Below are positions 8,381 through 15,797 of a stretch of DNA of 23,442 bases, piece by piece. The stretch is from JAUWQU01 sp964605095. GTDB taxonomy: Bacteria > Planctomycetota > Phycisphaerae > SM23-33. Under the pieces are notes generated by a model. The model was given only the letters and a program-made list of their open reading frames with translations. It did not search any database and was not told the origin of the DNA. The DNA lies in NCBI GenBank assembly GCA_964605095.1, contig CAZSBS010000043.1, forward strand, positions 1 to 23,442, written 5' to 3'. Both the position numbers and the translations under genes were made by a program. Position 1 is the first letter of the stretch; every line of letters starts with the position of its first letter.

Positions 8381-8488
8381 TTGTGCTACCTCCTCAAGAA
8401 TGTGGCTACACGCTCTACAGTCGAGATCGGGAGCCCTCCCACGGTTCGACCTAGCCGACGCGCCGGCAACAGTAGCCGACGGTTCGGG

Positions 8489-8517
8489 ATTGTACCAGAA
8501 CGCTACAGTTTTAACAA
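8489..8517 (-). promoter_or_regulatory. Sigma-70-type promoter of the PEP-CTERM gene
   Basis: On the minus strand TTGTTA (8517-8512) is followed by a 17-base spacer and TACAAT (8494-8489). The match is four of six at -35 and five of six at -10. It would give a leader of about 100 nucleotides before the ATG at 8380. It overlaps the space just before the end of the upstream broken gene at 8527. Confidence 0.5.
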
Positions 8518-8526
8518 GCACGAACT

Positions 8527-10399
8527 TCAAGAAATCACCGGATTATTGGACGCCAATTCACATCCCAGGTACAGCGGATAGAGAAATATTCGCAACGATG
8601 AACGCGGCCCCGCGGTCCCTTCGGGATAATCGCGAATGACGGCCGGCTGTCGGCTGAAGCTCCCGGCCGGCCCCGTATAGTTGATCCCGAAAACGCCGCC
8701 GTTTGCCCCGGTGCCGGAATTGTCCAGGCTCGGCAGGGGCGAGGGCGTGTAGGCCACACCAATACCTCCAAGAGCCGATTCCGAACTGCTGACTCTGACC
8801 GTCTGATTGCCGCCGACATTCGTGGAAGCGGCGAGAGTCAAATTGGCGCCGGCACTCACGGCGATATTGTTCGTGTTCACGTCAGAACCCAGAGTGCCTG
8901 AAGAGCCGATCGCCAGCGTCCCGGCCGACACGGTGGTGCCCCCGCTGTAGGTGTTCGAGCCGGAGAGGACTTGCGTTCCCAGGCCGGTCTTGGTGAGCGT
9001 CATGCCGTCGAGACCATTGATAATCATGCCGGAATAGTCGCAGGAAACGCCGGTTCCGGGATTCAGGGTCAGCGCGCTAACGGAGAAGTATCCGCCGCCG
9101 TTGATGAGGGTGGTGATGTTCTTGTTGCCCTCCAGCCCGCCGAAGATCGGCGCAGTTGCTCCGGTGACATCGATCACGCCTGCGCCGGAGGTGTCGATGA
9201 CGCTGTACTGGGATGCCTGATTGTGAGACAATGCCAGCTTGCCGCCGTTGATGATGGTCGTGCCGGTGTAGGCGTTCGCGGCGGAGAGCGTGAGCGTGCC
9301 CCCGTCGTTCTTGGTGAGGTCCGTCACGTTCGATCAGATACCGAAAGAGATGACTGTGTTGCCGGCACCCTTGACCGTCAGCGTCTTCGTGTTGTTGATG
9401 GCTGCATTGGACATCGTCAGCAATGTTCCGCGACTGTCGAGGGTCAGGTCGTTAGGTCCGGTCACGCCGCCACTGTAGGTTGTCTCGGCGATACCGCTTC
9501 CCCCGCCGACGGTGAGGGTCCCGGTCGTGCCGGCCGCCAGGGTAATGGGTCTGCTAATATTCCGCCCGCTATCGCCCGAGACCAGCGTCGCGTTATTCTC
9601 TCCACCGGCGCTATTGCCCAAAGTGATCCCAGTCGTTCCCACGGTGTCATCTCTGAGTGAGTAAACCAACGTGCCTTCCTTGATGGTCAGCCCGCCCGTG
9701 AAGAGTAATTTGCCGCTAAGCCACCACGTGCCTGGTACGTCTTTGACAATGGCAATCGCCGCGTTATTGATGATGGCAGTGCTGCTGGATTCATTCCACC
9801 CAAGCCTATTAATGCCGGTGTTCGTGCCGTTGAGCGTGAGGGTCGTACCCGAGGAAGTTGTGAGCCAGGCACTGGCTTTGGTAGCCAATTTCCATCGTGG
9901 AGTTCGCCGAGTTCGAGCTGAAGGTGGCCGTCGCGCCGGTCAGCCGGATTTTCGTGGTGAACGTGTTGACATGGGTGCCGTCGGTCGCGAGCGTCTGGAT
10001 CACGCCGCCGCCGCCCAAGCTCAGTGTGTTGGTGCCGTCGCCGCCGACGCCCTTGAGCTTGTAAGCGGTGGCGGAGGGGTTATCGAAAGTGATGCCGCCG
10101 GCGGTGACGTCGTTCATCGAGACGGTGCCCCCTACGTCAGTGAAGACGGCCGTGTCGTTGGTGGTGTTGCCCCAGAGCGAGTTGGTGCCCCCGCCGTCGG
10201 TTGTCCACTTATGGTTTCCGGTGCCCCATGTGGCAGTGCCGCCGGTGATTGCGCCGTCGCCCACGCCATCCGACGGGTCGGGGGAAATGTCCCAGTAGTA
10301 CGTTTCGGCCTGGGCGGCAGGGCTTGCCCAAACTGCCAGCAGGCCGACAAATGCCAGTCCGATCACAATGCTTCTCACGATAGTTCTTTTGCTCTTCAT
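8527..10399 (-). pseudogene. Broken autotransporter-associated beta-strand-repeat protein
   Basis: One gene in two frames. It starts at 10399 with a signal peptide (MKSKRTIVRSIVIGLAFVG, ending AQA) followed by YYWDISPDPSDGVGDG, typical of the repeat proteins. Near 9885-9890 the reading shifts by one base, from TMEIG into LATKASAWLTTSSG, at a GGAAATT run. At 9334-9336 an in-frame TGA interrupts the text between ISFGI and SNVTDLTKND. Homology continues after both lesions: two autotransporter-associated strand repeats, LTKNDGGTLTLSAANAYTG (about 9318-9226) and MTLTKTGLGTQVLSGSNTY (about 9003-8905), are well formed. After NYTGPAGSFSRQ the text looks random, and no PEP-CTERM or beta-barrel end is present. 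Assembly errors could explain one lesion; two plus a lost C-terminus favour real decay. Confidence 0.8.
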
Positions 10400-10757
10400 G
10401 GTGCTTCCCTCTTCTTCTTTCCAGGCTCTTCTAGCACAAAAAACCAACCGCAAACGCACTGCTCCCGCGGCGCAACGGCGTGGCCCTGTGCCACCGCGGG
10501 CTTTCCCACGCGGGAAAACTCGCACGCGCCGCGGAACAAAAAACCATCATCAAAACAGCCTTGGCCAAGCTGGCCGGGAGGTGAGAAAGACTTGAGCAGA
10601 GTCCCTCGCCTCTCAGAATCGGCCTCTGAGCCAATCTCCGGAGCATGCATTACATGGTGTACTCTACCACGGCCAAGCGATTTAGTCAAGCCAACGTGGG
10701 GACACAATATGTCATATGCGTGACAATCTGGCGGCCCGCCCTAAAGAAGGAAAAGGA
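10400..10757. other. Upstream region of the broken repeat-protein gene, with hairpins
   Basis: No gene is supported here. CCCGCGG at 10464-10470 can pair with CCGCGGG at 10494-10500, and TTTCCC at 10502-10507 with GGGAAA at 10512-10517, so the minus-strand leader has two adjacent hairpins. ACAAAAAACC occurs twice, at 10436-10445 and 10536-10545, exactly 100 bases apart. The short open frames in this region have no recognisable product. Confidence 0.4.
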
Positions 10758-10792
10758 GGCGGAAGGCGGAAGGCGGAAGTCGGAAGGCAGAA
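10758..10792. repeat. Heptamer tandem repeat, unit GGCGGAA
   Basis: Five units in strict register: three identical GGCGGAA, then GTCGGAA and GGCAGAA. It sits just left of the REP copy that flanks the transposase gene, and has the same period as the other intergenic repeats. Confidence 0.85.
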
Positions 10793-10802
10793 AGCACGGG
10801 AC

Positions 10803-10851
10803 GAAGCCTTTGGACTGCGGCGACCTAAGTCGCCGCTTTCGATCGCGGAAA
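10803..10851 (+). repeat. REP palindrome, left copy
   Basis: A 49-base element with a perfect hairpin: GCGGCGAC at 10817-10824, loop CTAA, GTCGCCGC at 10829-10836, then TTTCGATC. It matches the inverted copy at 11670-11718 at 44 of 49 positions. The two copies bracket the RAYT gene, as in known REP/RAYT units. Confidence 0.85.
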
Positions 10852-10930
10852 GAATCTTCCGATCTCGCATACGGCTGATGGGTTCAAACCGCTTGCAGAA
10901 CCAGACCTTCCGCGGTACCCTGGCCCCACC

Positions 10931-11551
10931 ATGTCAAACGAGTCTCAGGATTCTCGTCCCGTCGCTGACGGCAAGGGGCCGAACGAGCCCGAACCGCGCA
11001 CTCCTTGGCCCCACGCCCCAACTCACCGTCTAGGATCGGCCGGCACATTCTTCGTGTCCGCCTCAACCTACCTCAAGCAGCATCATTTCCGGGAGCGGCT
11101 GCGGCTATCCGTCCTTCACCGGGGCCTTCTGACCGTCGCCAGCGATTTCGGGCGGGCGCTCCAGGCGTGGGCGGTGTTCTCCAACCATTATCATTTCGTC
11201 GGCCATTGTCCACCCGGCGCAGACAGCGCGGAAAGTCTTTCGCGGATGCTCGGCGAGCTTCACAAGAAGACGGCCAGGTGGATTAACGCCCGCGACCGCG
11301 CGCCCGGACGGAAAGTGTGGCACAACTTCTGGGAGACGCGGCTGACGTACGAGAAGTCGTATTACGCCCGCCTGAACTATACCCACCAGAACCCGGTCAG
11401 GCATGGGCTTGTGCGCGTGGCTGACCAGTATCCGTGGTGCTCTGCGGCATGGTTCCAGCAAAACGCATCGCCGGCCCACGTCAAGACGGTCTACAGCTTC
11501 CGCATCGATCGGGTGAACGTTGAGGACGACTTCGAGCCGGAAGTGGAGTAG
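10931..11551 (+). CDS. REP-associated tyrosine transposase (RAYT, Y1/IS200-like)
   Basis: Protein of 206 residues. The HUH metal-binding motif is His86-Tyr87-His88 in VFSNHYHFVGH. The segment Tyr150-THQNPVRHGLV (150-161) carries the probable nucleophilic tyrosine in the family's typical YxHxNPV context, and YPWCSAAWF (167-175) matches the conserved RAYT C-terminal block. Such single-strand endonucleases cut and join REP hairpins and are thought to spread them through the genome; they usually occur as single domesticated copies rather than as mobile IS elements. Flanking inverted REP palindromes at 10803-10851 and 11670-11718 strongly support this. All catalytic residues seen are intact. No clear ribosome-binding site precedes the ATG at 10931, so the start is tentative; the first 30 residues are proline-rich and less typical. 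Confidence 0.9.
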   Translation: MSNESQDSRPVADGKGPNEPEPRTPWPHAPTHRLGSAGTFFVSASTYLKQHHFRERLRLSVLHRGLLTVASDFGRALQAWAVFSNHYHFVGHCPPGADSAESLSRMLGELHKKTARWINARDRAPGRKVWHNFWETRLTYEKSYYARLNYTHQNPVRHGLVRVADQYPWCSAAWFQQNASPAHVKTVYSFRIDRVNVEDDFEPEVE

Positions 11552-11669
11552 CGGGCAGACAAGCCGCTTTGGATGGCGGAGGGAATCTTCGATCGCGCCA
11601 GCCGCTGGAAGGCTTCGCATGGCGGATCGTCTGTCCGGTATCGGGGCCCGTTGCCGTGGGGGCTGCGTT

Positions 11670-11718
11670 TTTCGGTGATCGAAAGCGGCGACTTCGGTCG
11701 CCGCACTCCAAGGGCTTC
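11670..11718 (-). repeat. REP palindrome, right inverted copy
   Basis: Inverted partner of the left REP. The hairpin is GCGGCGAC at 11685-11692, loop TTCG on the plus strand, GTCGCCGC at 11697-11704. A third, partial remnant resembling only the tail of the element (GAATCTTC, GATC) lies in direct orientation near 11582-11606. The hairpin may also help end transcripts of the regulator gene that stops at 11769. Confidence 0.85.
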
Positions 11719-11768
11719 GCGTTTTCGCGGCGTGCGCCAAAGCGTACACGGCCTGCCGTCGCCCGCGT

Positions 11769-12938
11769 CTACTTGTTGGCGATGTGGTTGCGGTAGTCCT
11801 TCGGCCGGATGCCCGTCATCTTGCGGAAGAACAGCGCGAAGTGGCTGGGGGAATGGAATCCGCATTCGGTGGCGAGGACGCCAAGGCGGGTGTCCGGGTA
11901 CTCCAGCCGGCGCTTGATGTATTCCAAGCGGAGGCGGTTAATCTCGTCGGAGGCCGCCCGGCCGAGGAACTCCTTGAAACGCCGGGCCAGTGTCCGCCTG
12001 GTGGTATTGAGTTGCCGGGCCACGTCCTCGACGGTGACCGCCTCGCGCGCGTGGTCGGCGATGAACCGCAGAGCCTTGGCGACGAGGGGGTCGGCCACCA
12101 CAAAGGCGTCGGAGGAGGCGCGGACGGTCAGGCCGCTCGGCTTGATCAGAAGCGGCTTCTTGGGCTGGCTGCGCCTCGAGCCCATCAGCCTGTCGAGCAG
12201 CATGGCGGCGCAGTAGCCGATCTTATCGAGGTCATGGTCGACGGATGAAAAGGTCGGATCGAAGCCGATGTTGGTGTTGTATTGCGTGACAATCCCCACG
12301 TCGAGCGGAACGCGGAGGCCCGACTCCCTGCATATCTGGGTCACGTAGCACGCCATGGCGGCGCCGGCGGCAAAGATCCCGACGGGCGGGGTCAGCCCGG
12401 TCAGCCACTGGCGCACTTGCCCGCGGAAACGCCCAAAAGCCTTGGCGCCCCCTTCAAAGTTTGCTGAGACTTTCAGCTTCGCGGGGGGTTCGAGGCCCTG
12501 GCTGCGGGTGGCCTGTTCAAAGCCGGCGAACTCCAGGGACCCGGCGCGCTCGCGGGCGAAGCCCAGGTATCCGAAGTTCCGGAAGCCGCGCCCCAGCAGA
12601 TGTTCGCCCGCGATGCGGCCGCCCTCGCGGTAGTCGGCAAACACGGACGGCAGATTCTTCGCAGGGGAATTCAGCCAGTGATTGACCACGGGTATGCCGC
12701 GCGCCCTGGCCGCCTCGGCGGCCTGGCGGGTGATGCGCCCCACAATGCCGTCGTACTCGGCGGCCCCGGCCTGGCCGGTCATCCCCACCAGGTACGGGTC
12801 GATCACGGTCTGCCAGCCGCGTTCGGCGGCGTATCGCTGAATGCCGCGGCAGCAATCATAGTGATGGGGATAGGGGGCATCCAGTTCGATCGCTATCGCG
12901 ATACGCTTGGGCTTGTTCTGACGTCGCTTGCGGGCCAT
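11769..12938 (-). CDS. XylR-like transcriptional regulator (LacI-type sensor plus AraC HTH)
   Basis: Protein of 389 residues. Residues about 11-275 form a periplasmic-binding-protein-like sensor (RIAIAIELDAPYPHHYDCCRG at the start, GIVTQYNT and FSSVDHDLDKIG later) as in LacI/XylR regulators. Residues about 284-386 are an AraC-type double helix-turn-helix, with VEDVARQLNTTRRTLARRF and the consensus-like ECGFHSPSHFALFFRKMTG. This arrangement is that of XylR, a sugar-responsive activator, and is common in planctomycetes. The ligand is unknown; a sugar is inferred from the family. The start at 12938 is chosen over one at 13025 because AAAGGA lies upstream and the longer form adds only arginine/proline-rich text. 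It is downstream of proC by 166 bases on the same strand. Confidence 0.88.
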   Translation of the reverse strand: MARKRRQNKPKRIAIAIELDAPYPHHYDCCRGIQRYAAERGWQTVIDPYLVGMTGQAGAAEYDGIVGRITRQAAEAARARGIPVVNHWLNSPAKNLPSVFADYREGGRIAGEHLLGRGFRNFGYLGFARERAGSLEFAGFEQATRSQGLEPPAKLKVSANFEGGAKAFGRFRGQVRQWLTGLTPPVGIFAAGAAMACYVTQICRESGLRVPLDVGIVTQYNTNIGFDPTFSSVDHDLDKIGYCAAMLLDRLMGSRRSQPKKPLLIKPSGLTVRASSDAFVVADPLVAKALRFIADHAREAVTVEDVARQLNTTRRTLARRFKEFLGRAASDEINRLRLEYIKRRLEYPDTRLGVLATECGFHSPSHFALFFRKMTGIRPKDYRNHIANK

Positions 12939-13033
12939 GTGATTGTTCCTTTGGGGCCGGGGCCGGGGCCGCCGGGCGACCGGCTGGGCGGAGGACCAAA
13001 CAGATGGAAATGTTCCTGAACCCATTCCGCTCC

Positions 13034-13075
13034 GATTGCAGATTCCAAATTCCAGATTCCAGATTCCCGGTTCCG
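13034..13075. repeat. Heptamer tandem repeat, unit GATTCCA
   Basis: Six units in register: GATTGCA, GATTCCA, AATTCCA, GATTCCA, GATTCCC, GGTTCCG. A further decayed pair (GTTCCAG, GTTCCGT) follows near 13085-13098. It lies between the regulator gene and the end of proC. Confidence 0.85.
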
Positions 13076-13104
13076 CCGTTTGCTGTTCCAGGTTCCGTTT
13101 TTCC

Positions 13105-13911
13105 TTACTTGCCCAGTTCCCTGCTCCGGGCGGCGGCGGCGCGGACGGCCTCGATTATCTTGGCCTTCACGCCGGCGGCTTCCATTATCGTGATGGCGCG
13201 TTCGGTGGTGCCGTTAGGGGTGGTCACGGCGGCTCGGAGTTGCTCTGCCGGTTTTTTGGTCTCGGCCAGGAGTTTGCCCGCGCCGATGCACGTTTGTGTC
13301 GCGAGCATTGCTGCGATATCTGGGTCGATTCCCTCAGCCACTCCGGCGGCGGTCATCGCCTCGACGAGGTAGAACAGGTACGCCGGCCCGGAGCCCGACA
13401 GGCCTGTAACCGCGTCCATGAGGTTTTCTTCCATGACGATTGCCAAGCCGCTGGCGGCGAAGAGTCGCTGTGCCCAGTGTACGTCCTCGGGCGTGGCTCG
13501 CGGCCCGCTCGCCACGGCCGTGACGCCGCAGCCGACGAGCATCGGCGTGTTCGGCATGGCCCTGACGACATGGCCCCTGCCGCCAAGGTGCTCGTCGATG
13601 TATGCGGTGGTTATGCCCGCGGCGATGGATATTATCGTCGCGTCCTCGCGGACGATGGGGCGGATTTCCTCCAGCACGGCCTTGACCATCTGCGGTTTGA
13701 CAGCCAGCAGTACGTGCGGGCACGCGCCTGGGATGAGGTTGTTCTGGGCACAGAGGATGCCGAACTCCATCGCCAGGACCTGCTCGCGTTTGCGGACGGG
13801 GTCGTAGGCCACGACGGCGTTTCGCGGGATGCAGTCCTTGCGGATCGCGCCGCGGAGGATCGCCTCGCCCATGTTGCCGACGCCGATAACGCCCAACTCA
13901 TATTCAATCAT
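13105..13911 (-). CDS. proC: Pyrroline-5-carboxylate reductase
   Basis: Protein of 268 residues, the normal length. It reduces 1-pyrroline-5-carboxylate to L-proline with NAD(P)H, the last step of proline synthesis, in the cytoplasm. The nucleotide-binding motif GVGNMG is at residues 10-15, AVKPQ at 70-74, AMPNTP at 118-123, and the family signature AVTGLSGSGPAYLFYLVEA at 167-185. The start at 13911 has GGAG eight bases upstream. It follows pruA by 46 bases on the same strand, so the two are probably co-transcribed. The proC ribosome-binding site lies next to a hairpin (13922-13942) that might control it. Confidence 0.95.
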   Translation of the reverse strand: MIEYELGVIGVGNMGEAILRGAIRKDCIPRNAVVAYDPVRKREQVLAMEFGILCAQNNLIPGACPHVLLAVKPQMVKAVLEEIRPIVREDATIISIAAGITTAYIDEHLGGRGHVVRAMPNTPMLVGCGVTAVASGPRATPEDVHWAQRLFAASGLAIVMEENLMDAVTGLSGSGPAYLFYLVEAMTAAGVAEGIDPDIAAMLATQTCIGAGKLLAETKKPAEQLRAAVTTPNGTTERAITIMEAAGVKAKIIEAVRAAAARSRELGK

Positions 13912-13921
13912 CTCATAAACT

Positions 13922-13945
13922 CCGTAAGATATGCCCTTACGGGCA
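13922..13945 (-). promoter_or_regulatory. Two overlapping hairpins before proC
   Basis: On the minus strand CCGTAAG (13942-13936 side) pairs perfectly with CTTACGG (13928-13922), whose GG belongs to the proC GGAG. An alternative hairpin, TGCCC with GGGCA around a GTAA tetraloop (13945-13932), uses some of the same bases, so the two cannot form fully together. This could set the proC translation rate. It is a structural prediction only. Confidence 0.35.
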
Positions 13946-13957
13946 CACTACAAGCAG

Positions 13958-15592
13958 TCACTCGACATCCATGAAGGGATAGCCGCAGCCCGTGCTCGGC
14001 GGGACAAATGTTTCCTTTATGGTCCGCGGGCTCACCCAGCGCAGCAGGTTCAGCGAGCTGCCAGCCTTGTCATTGGTGCCGGAGGCCCGCGCGCCGCCGA
14101 AGGGCTGTTGCCCGACGACCGCGCCGGTCGGTTTGTCGTTGATGTAGAAGTTTCCGGCCGCGTTGGCCAGGGCCTCGGCCGCGCGGATGATCGCCTGGCG
14201 ATCGCGGGCGAAGATCGCGCCCGTAAGGGCGTACGGCGAGGTGCGGTCGCACAGCTCGAGCGCCTGGTCGTATTCATCGGCCGGATAAACGTAGATCGTC
14301 AGCACCGGCCCGAATACTTCCTCGACCATGGTCTTGAAGTCCGGCCTCTTGGCGACGATGACAGTCGGCTCGATGTAGTACCCGACCGAGTCGTCGCACT
14401 TTCCGCCGATGATGACCTCGGCGTCCGGGCTGGCCTTGGCGAAGTCGATGTACTCCTTGATGCCGTCGAACGCGCCCTTGTCGATGACGGCGTTGACAAA
14501 GTTGGTGAAGTCCGTCGGCGGGCCCATCTTCAGCTCGCTTACGTGCGAGGTGAGCGTAGCTCGAATGGCGGGCCAGAGCGAGTCGGGCACGTACGCCCGC
14601 GAGGCGGCGGAGCACTTCTGCCCCTGGTACTCGAACGCGCCGCGTGCCATCGCGACGGCTGTCTCATCAGTGTCCGCCGAGGCGTGGACGAAGATGAAGT
14701 CCTTGCCGCCTGTCTCGCCGACGATCCGCGGGTACGAGCGGTAGCGGGAGATGTTCTCGCCGACGGTCCGCCACATCTGCTGGAAGACGCCCGTCGAGCC
14801 GGTGAAGTGGATTCCGCCGAGGTGCTCGCTGGCCAGCACGGGCTCGCCGACGCTTCGGCCGGGGCCCGGCAGGAAGTTGATCACGCCTGCCGGCAGGCCC
14901 GCGGCCTTGAAGAGCTTCATGAGGAACCAGGCGGAGTAGACGGACGACGACGCGGGCTTCCAGAGCACGACGTTGCCCATGACGGCGGGCGCCGACGGCA
15001 GGTTGCCTGCTATCGAAGTGAAGTTGAACGGCGTGACGGCGAAGACGAAACCCTCGAGCGAGCGGTATTCCAGGCGGTTCCACATCCCGCGTGCGGAGTC
15101 CGGCTGGTTGCGGTAGATTTCCGTCGCGTAGTGGCAGTTGAAGCGGAAGAAGTCCGCCAGTTCGCAGGCGGCGTCGATCTCGGCCTGGAACGCGTTCTTG
15201 CTCTGTCCGAGCATTGTCGCGGCGTTGAGCGTGGCTCGCCACGGCCCAGCCAGCAGATCGGCAGCCTTGAGGAACACGGCCGCGCGGTCCTGCCAGCCCA
15301 TGGCGGCCCATGCCTTCCGGGCGGCCATGGCGGCGTCGATGGCCATGGCGACTTCCTTCTCGCCGGCCTGGTGGTAGGTCGCCAGGACATGGGCGTGATC
15401 GTGCGGCATGACGCACTTGCCGAGTTTGCCCGTGCGGACTTCCTTTCCGCCGATGATCAGCGGGATCTCGATCTGCTCGCCGGCCAGCTCGGCCAGCCTG
15501 TCCTTGAGCTGCCGCCTCTCGCCGCTGCCGGGCCGGTATTCCAGTACGGGCTCGTTCACGGGCCTGGGGGTCATGTAAAACGCATTTGCCAT
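13958..15592 (-). CDS. pruA: 1-pyrroline-5-carboxylate (glutamate semialdehyde) dehydrogenase
   Basis: Aldehyde dehydrogenase of 544 residues, the length of stand-alone P5C dehydrogenases. It oxidises L-glutamate-5-semialdehyde, in equilibrium with P5C, to glutamate with NAD+. The catalytic Cys327 is in GQKCSAASR, the general-base Glu293 in IVGETGGKDF, and FTGSTGVF is at 263-270, all typical of PruA. The N-terminal segment MTPRPVNEPVLEYRPGS is also characteristic. The start at 15592 has GAGGA upstream; a TTG four codons earlier is less likely. No proline dehydrogenase domain or putA gene is nearby, so P5C might come from ornithine or arginine or from a PRODH encoded elsewhere. It leads the run pruA-proC-regulator. 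Confidence 0.95.
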   Translation of the reverse strand: MANAFYMTPRPVNEPVLEYRPGSGERRQLKDRLAELAGEQIEIPLIIGGKEVRTGKLGKCVMPHDHAHVLATYHQAGEKEVAMAIDAAMAARKAWAAMGWQDRAAVFLKAADLLAGPWRATLNAATMLGQSKNAFQAEIDAACELADFFRFNCHYATEIYRNQPDSARGMWNRLEYRSLEGFVFAVTPFNFTSIAGNLPSAPAVMGNVVLWKPASSSVYSAWFLMKLFKAAGLPAGVINFLPGPGRSVGEPVLASEHLGGIHFTGSTGVFQQMWRTVGENISRYRSYPRIVGETGGKDFIFVHASADTDETAVAMARGAFEYQGQKCSAASRAYVPDSLWPAIRATLTSHVSELKMGPPTDFTNFVNAVIDKGAFDGIKEYIDFAKASPDAEVIIGGKCDDSVGYYIEPTVIVAKRPDFKTMVEEVFGPVLTIYVYPADEYDQALELCDRTSPYALTGAIFARDRQAIIRAAEALANAAGNFYINDKPTGAVVGQQPFGGARASGTNDKAGSSLNLLRWVSPRTIKETFVPPSTGCGYPFMDVE

Positions 15593-15697
15593 GATGTTCC
15601 TCAAGTATTAACGGACAGCCGGGGTCGCCAAGCACGGGAAGCTCGGCGCTAATCTCACAGATAATGCCCGCAAAGGGCCGCGATTTCAAGGGGAGTC

Positions 15698-15797
15698 NNN
15701 NNNNNNNNNNNNNNNNNNNNNNNNNNNNNNNNNNNNNNNNNNNNNNNNNNNNNNNNNNNNNNNNNNNNNNNNNNNNNNNNNNNNNNNNNNNNNNNNN
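15698..15797. other. Assembly gap (100 N)
   Basis: Exactly 100 undetermined bases, the conventional placeholder for a scaffold gap of unknown size. The true distance between pruA and the FGE-domain gene is not known, and the start of the latter is missing. Confidence 0.99.

Noticed and set aside
9334..9336. In-frame TGA as a recoded (selenocysteine or reassigned) codon
   Set aside because: The same gene also has a frameshift and lacks a C-terminal anchor, no SECIS-like hairpin was apparent, and other genes here use TGA as a normal stop.
10758..10792. CRISPR-like array
   Set aside because: The units are seven bases and contiguous, with no spacers and no cas genes in the window.
10931..11551. 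Full IS200/IS605 insertion sequence
   Set aside because: There is no tnpB, the C-terminal block is RAYT-type, and the flanking palindromes are REP-like inverted copies rather than IS200 ends.
13931..15652. Plus-strand open frame of 573 codons opposite pruA
   Set aside because: Frame shadow caused by high GC at third positions; pruA has every catalytic residue and a ribosome-binding site.
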